A stretch of 64,000 nt of DNA from positions 124,001-188,000 of the forward strand of contig NZ_JAGEPF010000021.1 in the NCBI RefSeq assembly GCF_017573465.1, read 5' to 3'. This stretch comes from Actinomadura violacea (GTDB lineage Bacteria > Actinomycetota > Actinomycetes > Streptosporangiales > Streptosporangiaceae). Position numbers and translations under genes: made by a program. Shown in pieces: positions 16,146-26,852 of this stretch; position 1 is the stretch's first letter; every line of letters starts with the position of its first letter. The notes beneath the pieces are model-generated. The model was not told the DNA's origin, searched no databases, and was given only the letters and a program-made list of their open reading frames with translations.

Positions 16146-17819
16146 ATGGCCGAACTCGCACGCCCCCTGAGCAGGAGATCCGTCCTCGTCGCCGGCGGCC
16201 TCGCGGCCGGCGCCCTCGCCCTCCCCGCCACCGCCCACGCCGCCCCCCGCCCGCGCGCCGCCGCGCCCGGCGACCCGTTCACCCTCGGCGTCGCATCCGG
16301 CGACCCCGCCCCCGACGGCTTCGTCCTGTGGACGCGGCTCGCCCTCGACCCGCACGCCGAGGACGGGCTCGGCGGCATGCCGTCCAAGCCCGTCCAGGTG
16401 AAGTGGGAGGTCGCCGCCGACGAGCGGTTCCGGCGGATCGAACGGCGCGGCACCGCCACCGCCCGTCCCGACGCCGCGCACTCCGTCCACGTCGAGCTGA
16501 AGGGCCTGCGGCACGGGCGCGACTACTGGTACCGCTTCCGCGCCGGCGCCCACGTCTCGCCGGTCGGCCGCGCCCTCACCGCCCCGCGCCCCGACTCGTT
16601 CGGACCCGCCCTGACCATGGCGTTCGTCTCCTGCGCCCAGTACGAGCACGGTTGGTTCACCTCGTACCGGCGGCTCGCCGAGGACCACCCCGACCTCGTC
16701 CTGCACCTCGGCGACTACCAGTACGAGTACAAGAAGGGCGTCTACAACAGCCCGGGCGGCAACATCCGCGACCACGACGGCCCCGAGACCGTCACCCTGG
16801 CGAACTACCGGCAGCGGCACGCCCAGTACAAGGCCGACACCGACCTGCAGGCCGCGCACGCCGCCGCCCCCTGGCTCGTCGTCTTCGACGACCACGAGGT
16901 CGAGAACAACTGGGCCGGCTACATCCCCGAAGAGGGCTCCGACACCCCGACCTACGAGGCGTTCCGCGCTCGCCGCGCCGCCGCGTTCCAGGCGTACTAC
17001 GAGAACATGCCGCTGCGCCGCTCCTCGATCCCGCACGGCCCCGACATCCAGATCTACCGGCGCGTCCGGTGGGGCAGGCTCGCCAACTTCCACATGCTCG
17101 ACACCCGCCAGTTCCGCGACGACCAGGGCTGCGGCGACGGCTACAAGGACTGCCCCGAGGCGACCGACCCCAAGCGCAGCATCACCGGGGACCGGCAGGA
17201 GAGGTGGCTTCTCGACGGCTTCCGCCGCTCCAGCGCCCGCTGGGACGTCATCGGCCAGCAGGTGTTCTTCGCCCAGCGCGACAACACCGCCGGACCCGTC
17301 AAGAAGACCTCGATGGACGCCTGGGACGGCTACGCCGCCTCCCGCGACCGCATCACCAAGGGCTGGGTGGACGCCGGCGTCCGCAACCCCGTCGTGCTCA
17401 CCGGCGACGTCCACGCGCACTGGGCGAGCGACCTCAAGGCGGACTACGACGACCCGGACTCGGCCACGGTCGGCTCCGAACTGGTGTGCTCGTCCATCAG
17501 CACCACCGGCGACGGAGCCGACTCCGACCCCGCGAGCCAGCCCTTCCTCAAGATCAACCCGCACCTGAAGTTCTATAACAACCAGCGCGGATACGTGCTG
17601 ACGAAGATCGGCAAGGGGGAGATGAAGGCCGACTTCAGGACGGTCGCGTCCGTGCGGGCGCAGGGCTCACCGGTGTCGACCAAGGCGACCTTCGTCATCG
17701 AGGACCGCGTCCCCGGCGTGCACCAGACCTACCTGCGCCCCTACGCCGCCCCGAAGATGGCCGCGCAGTCGGAGCAGTCGCTCATCGACCAGACCATCCG
17801 CAACGAGACCCAGCCCTGA
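16146..17819 (+). CDS. phoD: Alkaline phosphatase PhoD family, Tat-exported
   Basis: A secreted calcium/iron-dependent phosphomonoesterase or diesterase (557 aa). The Tat signal SRRSVLVAGGLAAGALALPATAHA starts about residue 8 and explains the choice of the ATG at 16146 rather than the in-frame GTG at 16095. The PhoD N-terminal domain (FTLGVASGDPAPDGFVLWTR) is followed by metal-site motifs: SCAQYEHGWF, HLGDYQYEYKKG, VFDDHEVENNW and LTGDVHAHWASDL. All are intact. Expression probably rises on phosphate limitation; repeats resembling a PHO box lie upstream. A hairpin terminates it against the convergent ligC. Confidence 0.94.
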   Translation: MAELARPLSRRSVLVAGGLAAGALALPATAHAAPRPRAAAPGDPFTLGVASGDPAPDGFVLWTRLALDPHAEDGLGGMPSKPVQVKWEVAADERFRRIERRGTATARPDAAHSVHVELKGLRHGRDYWYRFRAGAHVSPVGRALTAPRPDSFGPALTMAFVSCAQYEHGWFTSYRRLAEDHPDLVLHLGDYQYEYKKGVYNSPGGNIRDHDGPETVTLANYRQRHAQYKADTDLQAAHAAAPWLVVFDDHEVENNWAGYIPEEGSDTPTYEAFRARRAAAFQAYYENMPLRRSSIPHGPDIQIYRRVRWGRLANFHMLDTRQFRDDQGCGDGYKDCPEATDPKRSITGDRQERWLLDGFRRSSARWDVIGQQVFFAQRDNTAGPVKKTSMDAWDGYAASRDRITKGWVDAGVRNPVVLTGDVHAHWASDLKADYDDPDSATVGSELVCSSISTTGDGADSDPASQPFLKINPHLKFYNNQRGYVLTKIGKGEMKADFRTVASVRAQGSPVSTKATFVIEDRVPGVHQTYLRPYAAPKMAAQSEQSLIDQTIRNETQP

Positions 17820-17834
17820 GTCGCGGCGGCCGGG

Positions 17835-17864
17835 CCCCGCGCCGGTTCACCGGTCGGCGCGGGG
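17835..17864. terminator. Bidirectional terminator between phoD and ligC
   Basis: CCCCGCGCCG (17835-17844) and CGGCGCGGGG (17855-17864) form a perfect 10-bp stem. The right arm overlaps the last codons of the minus-strand ligase gene. Confidence 0.65.
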
Positions 17865-18938
17865 GCTGGTCGCCGGGCCGTTGAAAATGTCGTCCAGGTC
17901 GTAGGCCACCGGAACCTCCAGCTGCTCGTAGGTGCAGGAGCGGGGGGTGCGGTCGGGGCGCCAGTTGCGGAACCGGGCGGTGTGCCGGAACCGGTTGCCC
18001 TCCATCGCCTCGTACGCCACCTCGACGACCAGGTCGGGACGGAGCGCCACCCAGCTCAGGTCCTTCTTGCCGGTCCAGCGCGAGACGGCGCCGGGCATCC
18101 GGTCGGCCGTCGCCTCGGACTGCTGGGCCCACTCCGCCCACGGATGGCCGGACAGGTCCTCCATCCGGTACGGCTGGAGCTCCTCGACCAGCTCCGCGCG
18201 GCGCTTCATGGTGAACGAGGCCGCCACGCCCACGTGCTGCAGGTTGCCGTCGGAGTTGTAGAGGCCGAGCAGCAGCGACCCGACGATCGGCCCGGACTTG
18301 TGCCAGCGGAACCCGGCCACCACGCAGTCGCACGTGCGCTCGTGCTTGACCTTGAACAGGACCCGCTTGTCGGGCTGGTACACGGTGTCGCGCGGCTTGG
18401 CGATCACCCCGTCGAGCCCGGCGCCCTCGAACTCCTCGAACCAGCGCAGCGCCAGCTCGTAGGAGTCGGACGCGGGCGTCACGTGGATCGGCGCCTTCGC
18501 GCCCGCCAGCGTCTCGACCAGCCGCCGGCGGCGCTCGCCGAGCGGCGTCTCCAGCAGCGACTCGTCGCCGAGCGCGAGCAGGTCGAAGGCGACGAACGAG
18601 GCGGGCGTCTGCTCCGACAGCAGCTTGATCCGCGACGCGGCCGGGTGGATGCGCTGCTGCAGGGCGTCGAAGTCCAGGCGGGTGCCGCGCGGCAGGACGA
18701 TCTCGCCGTCCACCACGCAGCGCTCGGGCAGCTCCCGCTTCACCGCCTCGACCACCTCGGGGAAGTAGCGGGTCAGCGGCTTCTCGCCCCGGCTGGACAG
18801 CTCGACCTCGTCGCCGTCGCGGAAGACGATGCACCGGAAGCCGTCCCATTTCGGCTCGTAGAGGACGTCGCCCTGCGGCATGGTCTTGACGGCCTTGGCC
18901 AGCATCGGCGGCAGCGGCGGGCTGATCGGCAGGTCCAT
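17847..18938 (-). CDS. ligC: ATP-dependent DNA ligase, LigC type
   Basis: A 363-aa nick-sealing ligase closely resembling mycobacterial LigC. The start MDLPISPPLPPMLAKAV and the end (RPDRTPRSCTYEQLEVP) match that group. The adenylated Lys30 lies in motif I, YEPKWDGFR. Other motifs: SSRGEKPLTRYFPE, VVDGEIV, FVAFDLLAL, GLDGVIAKP, FKVKHERTCDCVV. The C-terminal OB fold is present. It lacks nuclease and polymerase domains. LigC acts with Prim-PolC in mycobacterial base-excision gap repair, and a Prim-PolC-like gene lies at 4743-5828. An in-frame ATG at 18947 could add three residues. Confidence 0.93.
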   Translation of the reverse strand: MDLPISPPLPPMLAKAVKTMPQGDVLYEPKWDGFRCIVFRDGDEVELSSRGEKPLTRYFPEVVEAVKRELPERCVVDGEIVLPRGTRLDFDALQQRIHPAASRIKLLSEQTPASFVAFDLLALGDESLLETPLGERRRRLVETLAGAKAPIHVTPASDSYELALRWFEEFEGAGLDGVIAKPRDTVYQPDKRVLFKVKHERTCDCVVAGFRWHKSGPIVGSLLLGLYNSDGNLQHVGVAASFTMKRRAELVEELQPYRMEDLSGHPWAEWAQQSEATADRMPGAVSRWTGKKDLSWVALRPDLVVEVAYEAMEGNRFRHTARFRNWRPDRTPRSCTYEQLEVPVAYDLDDIFNGPATSPRADR

Positions 18939-19002
18939 GCCCACCATCTTGCGCCCCGGGACCGACAAAACGGAGCACCGGGGGCTCGATAACCTGCAGG
19001 TC

Positions 19003-19704
19003 ATGCGCCGCCTGCTGCCCGCACCCACCGTCGAGGCCGTCGACCCGTACGAGGCGTACGGGGACGCGCCCGGCCTGCGGCTCGGCATGGTGATGAGCGC
19101 GGACGGCTCGGTCACCGACGCCGAGGGCTGGACGGACGGCCTCGGCGGCGACGCCGACTTCCGGGTGTTCCGGACGCTCCGGGCACTGGCCGACGCCATC
19201 CTCGTCGGCGCCGCGACCGCCCGCACGGGACGGCTCGGACCGGCGCGCCTGCGCCCCGATCTGCGCGCGCGCAGGGGAGCACCGCCCGCGCCCATCGTCG
19301 TGGTGAGCCGCTCGCTCGACCTCGACTGGACGCTGCCGCTGTTCACCGAGGCCGAGACTCCCACGATCGTGGTGACGTCGCGACGTGCGCGCGACCGGGT
19401 CCCGGCGGGGATCCGGGTCGTCGCGGCGGGAGCCGACGAGGTCGACCTTCCCGAGGCCGTCCGGGTGCTGCGCGAGGAGTTCGGCCACGAGCATCTGCTC
19501 TGCGAGGGTGGGCCGGCATTGGCCACCGCGCTCATCCGGGCGTCGCTGGTGGACGAGCTGTGCCTCAACATCGCGCCCGCGCTCCTCGGCAGCCCGCGCC
19601 ACACGCGGCTGCTCGGCGTTCTCGACGCGGAGGTGCCCGTGGAACCGGCGGCCCTCTACCTGGACGAGGGCGTCCTTTTCATCCGTTACCGGCTGCGCGC
19701 GTAG
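19003..19704 (+). CDS. RibD C-terminal-domain reductase, paralogue 1
   Basis: A 233-aa protein of the bacterial bifunctional deaminase-reductase C-terminal (DHFR-like) fold. Key blocks are LRLGMVMSADGSVTD, the NADPH-binding ADAILVGAATART, and LLCEGGPALATALIRASLVDELCLNIAPALLG. There is no deaminase domain, so it is a stand-alone reductase of unknown pyrimidine or pterin-like substrate, not a RibD replacement that can be proven. TAACCT at 18990-18995 ends 7 nt before the ATG, suggesting a leaderless transcript. Its 3' end overlaps by 19 nt the next gene, which is a diverged paralogue on the opposite strand. Confidence 0.85.
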   Translation: MRRLLPAPTVEAVDPYEAYGDAPGLRLGMVMSADGSVTDAEGWTDGLGGDADFRVFRTLRALADAILVGAATARTGRLGPARLRPDLRARRGAPPAPIVVVSRSLDLDWTLPLFTEAETPTIVVTSRRARDRVPAGIRVVAAGADEVDLPEAVRVLREEFGHEHLLCEGGPALATALIRASLVDELCLNIAPALLGSPRHTRLLGVLDAEVPVEPAALYLDEGVLFIRYRLRA

Positions 19705-20408
19705 CGGAGGAACAGGAAGTCGTCCTCCTCCAGCGCGTGCGCGAGGCGGAACTCCGGCGGGACGGGCACCGGCGGGCCGTTCAGGATCCGCGCCGGATGC
19801 CCGGCGAGCAGCATCGGGCTCAGCGTCAGGCACAGCTCGTCGAGCAGCCCGGCCGCGACGATCTGCGCCAGCACCCCGGGGCCGCCCTCGCACAGCAGCC
19901 GCCGGAACCCGCGCGACGCCAGCTCCCGGACGGCCGTGCCGAAGTCGAGCGAGTCCTCGCCCGCGATGATGACGTCCGCGCGCTCCTGCGCCAGGCGCAG
20001 CCGCTCGGGGTCGGCGGTCGCGGTGGCCAGCACGATCGTCGGGACGGCGGCCTCGGTGAAGATCGGCGCGTCGAAGTCCAGGTCGAGGGTGCGGGAGACG
20101 ACCGCGAGCGGCGGTACCGGGGGCCGCCCGTCGCGGACCGCGCCCCAGCTCTCGCGCGGCTTCACCGGCCCGTAGCCTTCGGCGCGGACCGTCTGGGCGC
20201 CGACGATCACCACGTCGGCGAGGCCGCGCAGCAGCAGGAACAGCTCCTGGTCGGCGGCGTTGCCGAGCCCGCCGCTGCGCTCGTCGCGCTGCGCCGCCCC
20301 GTCCAGGCTGGCGACCATGTTGGCGCGCAGCCACGTCCCCTCGCCCGGCGGGTAGGCGTAGCGCTCGGCGAGGTCGACGGGCTCGGAGGAGGGCGTCAGG
20401 GTCCGCAT
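19686..20408 (-). CDS. RibD C-terminal-domain reductase, paralogue 2
   Basis: A 240-aa RibD-C/DHFR-fold reductase. It shares with its neighbour the blocks LRANMVASLDGAAQ, ADVVIVGAQTVRAEGYGP and LLCEGGPGVLAQIVAAGLLDELCL. ATG 20408 is taken as start; GTG 20417 is in frame three codons earlier. No Shine-Dalgarno is present, and TAACTT lies 9 nt before the ATG. Actinobacterial genomes often carry several such reductases, so the substrate cannot be named. The tail-to-tail arrangement with paralogue 1 (19-nt overlap) suggests an inverted duplication followed by divergence. Confidence 0.85.
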   Translation of the reverse strand: MRTLTPSSEPVDLAERYAYPPGEGTWLRANMVASLDGAAQRDERSGGLGNAADQELFLLLRGLADVVIVGAQTVRAEGYGPVKPRESWGAVRDGRPPVPPLAVVSRTLDLDFDAPIFTEAAVPTIVLATATADPERLRLAQERADVIIAGEDSLDFGTAVRELASRGFRRLLCEGGPGVLAQIVAAGLLDELCLTLSPMLLAGHPARILNGPPVPVPPEFRLAHALEEDDFLFLRYARSR

Positions 20409-20563
20409 AGAAGTCACAAGTTACTGCACCGCGGGCAAGGGCGATCTGACCGTTCCGCTTACTCAGCGTACGGCAATATGCACGAATCCGTCATGGCGCG
20501 GCGATCGGCACGCGACACTTGGGGCGGGGACGGACCGTAGAACTGCACCGAAAGGAGCGGGGG

Positions 20564-20965
20564 GTGGAGTTCGCCGCACTTGCCGCGTGGGTCCTCGCCG
20601 CCACGGCCGGCGGCTACCTGCTGATCAAATGGCTGACGAGCGGGGGCCGGGGCACGAAGGTGACCCGGTTCCCGGTCCTGGTGGTCATCGGGCATCCGCT
20701 GGCCGCCGTGATCGGCCTCTGCGTGTGGATCGGCTACCTGGTGACGGGGCGCGCCGCGTTCGCGTGGGTCGCGTTCGCCGCGCTGCTGGTCGTCATCCTG
20801 CAGGGGTTCATGCTGCTGACGCGCTGGCTCGTCGGGGGCGGCGGCCGGCACGCCCGCGGCCGCGACCAGACGTTCCCGGCCGCCGCCGTCGTCTTCCACG
20901 GCGTGATCGCCGTCACGACGTTCGTCCTGGTCTTCCTCACCGCGATGGAGGTGAGTCGGACATGA
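20564..20965 (+). CDS. Small integral membrane protein of unknown function
   Basis: A 133-aa protein with four predicted membrane helices (about residues 2-22, 36-60, 66-88 and 104-128) and a short basic loop (GGGGRHARGRDQ) between the third and fourth. The GTG start at 20564 has GGAG 7 nt upstream. No family motif is recognised. It stands alone between a divergent reductase and the convergent glgX. An ATG overlaps its stop codon (ATGA) but opens only a 10-codon frame. Confidence 0.7.
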   Translation: MEFAALAAWVLAATAGGYLLIKWLTSGGRGTKVTRFPVLVVIGHPLAAVIGLCVWIGYLVTGRAAFAWVAFAALLVVILQGFMLLTRWLVGGGGRHARGRDQTFPAAAVVFHGVIAVTTFVLVFLTAMEVSRT

Positions 20966-20990
20966 AGAAGGCGGAGCGGGCCCGGCCCGG

Positions 20991-23081
<2,091 letters not shown>

Positions 23082-23188
23082 GTGCTCCCTCTCGTCGACC
23101 GACCGATGCCGCCTGCCCCGCAGCGCGTTCCCCGTCGATTCTGGCCTACTCCCGTCCCGCCCGCCCGCCACGGTCCGATATCAGAGTG

Positions 23189-23719
23189 TCACGCCGGCCG
23201 GTCCGCGCCGGGAGTGCGCCAGATCGTCTCACCGTCGGCGGTCTCGGCGGTGGGACGCAGCCCGAGGCGGGACGCGACGGCCGCCGAGGCCCGGTTGCCG
23301 GGGTGGATCGCGGCGGTGATCGCCGCGGTGCCGTGCCCGGTGAGCCAGCCGGCGAGCGCGCGGGCGGCCTCGGTCGCGAAGCCGAACCCCTGGTAGGGCA
23401 TGCCGATCACCCAGGCGAGCGCGGCCTGCGGCCCGCCGGGCGCGGGCGTGACGGTCGCCTGGACGTAGCCGACGGCCTGCCCGTCGCGGGCGCGGCGGAC
23501 GATCCAGTTGAGCCAGTACTCCTGGTGGAACGGGGCGGGCCCGGCGACCAGGTGCTCGTAGCGGGCGCGCAGCTCGTCGAGGGTGAGGGGCTCGCCGCCG
23601 ATGTAGGCGTGCAGGCGCGGGTCGTCCAGGACGGGGGCCATCTCGTCGGCGTGGTGGACCGCCAGCGGCTCCAGGACGAGGCGCTGGGTCCGGATGGTCT
23701 CGGCGATCGGCCCGTACAC
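23189..23719 (-). CDS. GNAT-family N-acetyltransferase
   Basis: A 176-aa protein of the RimJ/RimL-like GNAT group. The start RTQRLVLEPLAVHHADEM is typical. The acetyl-CoA-binding block is about YQGFGFATEAARALAGWLTG, followed by IHPGNRASAAVASRLGLRPT. The acceptor is unknown (ribosomal protein N-terminus or small amine). The GTG start has TACGAT 6 nt upstream (23726-23731) and no Shine-Dalgarno, so it is probably leaderless. Confidence 0.85.
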   Translation of the reverse strand: MYGPIAETIRTQRLVLEPLAVHHADEMAPVLDDPRLHAYIGGEPLTLDELRARYEHLVAGPAPFHQEYWLNWIVRRARDGQAVGYVQATVTPAPGGPQAALAWVIGMPYQGFGFATEAARALAGWLTGHGTAAITAAIHPGNRASAAVASRLGLRPTAETADGETIWRTPGADRPA

Positions 23720-23813
23720 CCGCCGATCGTATGCCCTGCCCGGCTCGCCGCGCCCGATCCGCCGTGCGCGATCATCCGCGGCTGATCATCCGTTGCCGGA
23801 CCGGCGGACCCGG

Positions 23814-24377
23814 TCAGTCGTGGCCGGCGGTGTGGCGGCGCGTCCAGGCGCCGGCCGGGTGCTGGGTGGGGGCGAGCCACAGCCACGGCTGGGAGTGCCG
23901 GAACGGCAGGTCGGTGCCGGGCTGCCAGGGGAACAGGCCCTCGGTGTTGGGCCAGACGACCTGCAGGAACGGCAGCGGCGGGCGGCGGTAGAAGGAGACG
24001 GCGCCGCGGAGCAGGCCCTCGTACCAGCGCGGGTCGACGTCGCGGAACGCGGCGGCCTGCCCGCGGACGGCGCCCTCGCGACGCTCACCGCCGGCGGGCG
24101 GGCGGCCCTCCGCGGCCTGCCGGCCGAGGGCGTTGAGCACCTCCTCGGTCTCGTACACGTCGCCGCCGAACATCGCCAGCTCGGGCGCGCGGTGGCTGTG
24201 CCAGAGGCCGATGGTGTACGCCCAGCCGGGGCCGTCGTCGTCGGGGTGGACGAGGACGACGCTCCACCCGTACTGGGTGATGTGCACGATGGTGCGGAGC
24301 TGGAAGTTGTCGAGGCGGTCGCGGTCGCCGTAGTCGCGGCAGATCACGCACGTGCAGGCGGGGCGACCGTCGGGCAT
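23814..24377 (-). CDS. DUF4262-family protein
   Basis: A 187-aa protein with the DUF4262 core: TIVHITQYGWSVVLVHPDD, then GWAYTIGLWHSHRAPELAMF. The N-terminal CTCVICRDYGD supplies three Cys that could bind zinc. The C-terminal part (QVVWPNTEGLFPWQPG) is also family-like. The biochemical role of DUF4262 is unknown. TAAACT at 24384-24389 ends 6 nt before the ATG, pointing to leaderless translation. Confidence 0.8.
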   Translation of the reverse strand: MPDGRPACTCVICRDYGDRDRLDNFQLRTIVHITQYGWSVVLVHPDDDGPGWAYTIGLWHSHRAPELAMFGGDVYETEEVLNALGRQAAEGRPPAGGERREGAVRGQAAAFRDVDPRWYEGLLRGAVSFYRRPPLPFLQVVWPNTEGLFPWQPGTDLPFRHSQPWLWLAPTQHPAGAWTRRHTAGHD

Positions 24378-24453
24378 GCCGCAAGTTTACGATCATTTCG
24401 CCCGCCGGTCCGCCCGCGCGGCGGGCGAACCGGCGGCGGCCCCCGCTACGCGC

Positions 24454-26202
24454 TCAGCCCAGGGTGGGCAGGGTGAGCACGCCGGGGTCGGCGGGCCCGG
24501 TGCGGACGGTGACCGGCAGGACGCCGCGGTTGCCCAGGTAGGACAGGTCGCTCGCGGCGATCGCGACGCGCAGCCGGTGGCCCTTGGCGAACCGGTGCAC
24601 GATCGAGGGCAGCTGGACGGTCAGCGGCTTGCGGACGTCGTCGACCCGCGCCGGGGAGACGAGCCGGTGGACGAGCGAGATCGAGCCGTCCGGCGCGACG
24701 TCGTACAGCTTGGCGAACAGGATCAGGCGCCCGTTGACGCCGGACCGCTGCGACCGGACGGCGGCGGGGGAGTCCAGCCGGACCTTGAGGGTGGGAGAGC
24801 CGACGACGTCGGTGTCGGCGGCGAGCGGGGCGCCGGTCCAGGCGACGGAGGTGCCGGGGGCGTCGGCGGGCGGGACGTCGTCCAGGCCGAGCGCGCCCTG
24901 CACGGCGGAGACCTCGGAGAACGAGGTGGGGATCCACGGCAGGTTGCCGTAGCTCGCGGCGCCCGCGGCGACGGCCTTGCGGTCGGCGACGAGCTTGTCC
25001 TTGCCGGACAGGTACAGCGAGCGGGTGCGGGCGGCGGCGGTGCCGTAGGCGGGCGCCGCGCTGCCCTGGTACTGCACCCAGGGGCGGAAGTAGGCGAACG
25101 CCGGGCCGGTGCCGGTGGAGCGGCCCATGAGGTAGTGGTCGAACCAGGCGGCGACGCGCTGCCCCGTGTAGCTGCCGGAGACGTCGGCCAGGTCGCCGTC
25201 GCCCGGGACCTGCCCGCCGCTGTGCCCCGACGACTGCCAGATCATCTTCACCGGCGTGCGCTGCGCGGCGAGCTGCTTGTAGGTGGCCGTGCCCTCCTGC
25301 AGGTCGAAGAGGCTGTCGGTCTCGCCCTGGACGATCAGCGTCGGCACCTTGATCTTCGGCATGTAGGACGCGACGGACGCGGCCTTCATGTACGCCATGC
25401 TCGCCTGCTGCGGCACGCCGAAGATCAGGCTCTCCCCGACGGCCTGGCACAGGATCGTCGGGAAGTTCGGGCAGCCGAGCAGCCGTCCCGGGTCGGCCTT
25501 GCCGTTGGTCAGCCCGGCGGACACGCCCTCGCCGAAGAAGCCGAGCGCCCAGACCAGCTTGGTGACGCCGGGGTCGGTGCTCAGCTTCCCGTCCACGACC
25601 TGGTTGTTGGGGGCGAGCGAGTAGCGCAGGTCGCGCCAGGTGACCATCGGGACGATCGTGTCGATGCGGCGGTCGACGCCGGCCGCGGCGAACTGGATCT
25701 GGCCGCCGTAGGAGCCGCCGACCATGCCGACGCGCGGGTCGCCGGCCTTGTCGAGCCTGACCGCGTCCAGCCGGGTCCCGTCCTTTGCGGCCTTCTTGCC
25801 GGCGAGGTAGTCGACGAGCTGGCTCGCGGCGGCGCCGTCCCAGTCGGGGTGGTCCAGGGTGATGCGGCAGCCGCTGCCGCCGAACCCGAGGCCGGAGTAG
25901 GAGAGCACGGCGTAGCCGCGCTGGGCGTAGGTCTTGCCGAACCCGGCCTGGTCGTCCTTGGACCCGCCGAACCCGTTGGTGGTGAGGATCGCGGGCACGC
26001 GGTGCGCGGCGGACGCGCCGGACGGCAGGTAGAGGTCGCCGACGACGTCGCAGTGCTGGTCGTGCTTCGGGCCGACCGCGACGTCGAAGTGCAGGGTCCG
26101 GACCGTGTAGGCGTCGGCCGCGTGGGCCGGGAGGGCGCTGACGCCGCCCGCTGCGATGAGCGCGGCGGCGGCGGTGGACAGGACGGCGCGACGACGCGGC
26201 AT
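24454..26202 (-). CDS. Secreted S15/CocE-type alpha/beta hydrolase
   Basis: A 582-aa exported protein with signal peptide MPRRRAVLSTAAAALIAAGG ending SALPAHAADA. The catalytic Ser lies in MVGGSYGGQIQ, the Asp in VQGETDSLFDLQ and the His in SSGHSGGQ. A C-terminal jelly-roll domain of the X-Pro dipeptidyl-peptidase/CocE type starts at about residue 400. It differs clearly from the S15 protein at 8721-10706. The likely role is extracellular peptide or ester hydrolysis. GGAG lies 8 nt before the ATG. A TACC-GTCT-GGTA dyad sits about 43 bp upstream. Confidence 0.87.
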   Translation of the reverse strand: MPRRRAVLSTAAAALIAAGGVSALPAHAADAYTVRTLHFDVAVGPKHDQHCDVVGDLYLPSGASAAHRVPAILTTNGFGGSKDDQAGFGKTYAQRGYAVLSYSGLGFGGSGCRITLDHPDWDGAAASQLVDYLAGKKAAKDGTRLDAVRLDKAGDPRVGMVGGSYGGQIQFAAAGVDRRIDTIVPMVTWRDLRYSLAPNNQVVDGKLSTDPGVTKLVWALGFFGEGVSAGLTNGKADPGRLLGCPNFPTILCQAVGESLIFGVPQQASMAYMKAASVASYMPKIKVPTLIVQGETDSLFDLQEGTATYKQLAAQRTPVKMIWQSSGHSGGQVPGDGDLADVSGSYTGQRVAAWFDHYLMGRSTGTGPAFAYFRPWVQYQGSAAPAYGTAAARTRSLYLSGKDKLVADRKAVAAGAASYGNLPWIPTSFSEVSAVQGALGLDDVPPADAPGTSVAWTGAPLAADTDVVGSPTLKVRLDSPAAVRSQRSGVNGRLILFAKLYDVAPDGSISLVHRLVSPARVDDVRKPLTVQLPSIVHRFAKGHRLRVAIAASDLSYLGNRGVLPVTVRTGPADPGVLTLPTLG

Positions 26203-26240
26203 GGGGCGGCTCCGGGACCGGGGGGAACAGGGGGCTGATC

Positions 26241-26257
26241 TTTACTACCGTCTGGTA
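26241..26257. promoter_or_regulatory. TetR-type operator candidate upstream of S15 hydrolase
   Basis: TTAC-TACC-GTCT-GGTAA contains the dyad TACC-N4-GGTA, a common half-site pattern of actinobacterial TetR regulators. It lies in the promoter region of the minus-strand hydrolase. No TetR gene is adjacent. Confidence 0.4.
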
Positions 26258-26409
26258 AGGCGGCTGTCCAGATGTGAACGTGAACTTTCCTCGGACGCGT
26301 CCGGCCGGGCCGCGACCGGCCGCGCCGCCCCCGGCGGGCGGGTGCCGCGGGTCAGGCGCGCTTGGTGTCCGGCTGACCCGGACGACGGATTCGCCGCCGC
26401 GACCATGCG

Positions 26410-26528
26410 CGCGCATGACGAAATCCTCACTCGTTGAGGAAATACATTAATCGGGGTTCCGCCAATACCGCGGGCGCCGAGCATCTACTATTCTTCGAAC
26501 TGAGCAATAAACGGAACGGAGAGGGCTC
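26410..26528 (+). promoter_or_regulatory. AT-rich regulatory island upstream of lsr2
   Basis: This stretch is much richer in A and T than the surrounding DNA. It includes TCCTCA (26424-26429)/TGAGGA (26435-26440), AATACATTAAT and a TACTAT hexamer about 35 bp before the ATG. Lsr2 binds AT-rich DNA, so autoregulation is plausible. Confidence 0.45.
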
Positions 26529-26852
26529 ATGGCGCAGAAGGTCCAGGTCTCACTGGTGGATGACCTCGACGGCGGGGCGGCGGTGGAAACGGTGTCGTTC
26601 AGCCTTGACGGCAGGGCGTACGAGATCGACCTGAACAAGAAGAACGCGGCCCGGTTGCGCAAGGTCATCGCGCCGTTCCGGGACAGTGCCCGCAAGGTCC
26701 GCCCGGCCGGCCGCAAGGCCGCGACGCGCACCGCGAGCAACCGCGAGCGCAGTGCGGAGATCCGCGACTGGGCCAGGTCGGCGGGCATCCCGGTCAACGA
26801 CCGTGGCCGCATCCCGGCGAACGTCGTCCAGCAGTACGAGGCCGCCCACTGA
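26529..26852 (+). CDS. lsr2: Nucleoid-associated xenogeneic silencer Lsr2
   Basis: A 107-aa H-NS-like protein that dimerises through its N-terminus (VSLVDDLDGGAAVETVSFSLDG, seen as a beta-hairpin region) and binds the minor groove of AT-rich DNA with the C-terminal RGR hook in NDRGRIPANVV. The linker is basic (ARKVRPAGRKAATRT). GGAGAGGG precedes the ATG. The preceding 120 bp are AT-rich, consistent with known Lsr2 autoregulation. Actinomycetes often encode a second Lsr2 paralogue, so this one need not be essential. Confidence 0.95.
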   Translation: MAQKVQVSLVDDLDGGAAVETVSFSLDGRAYEIDLNKKNAARLRKVIAPFRDSARKVRPAGRKAATRTASNRERSAEIRDWARSAGIPVNDRGRIPANVVQQYEAAH

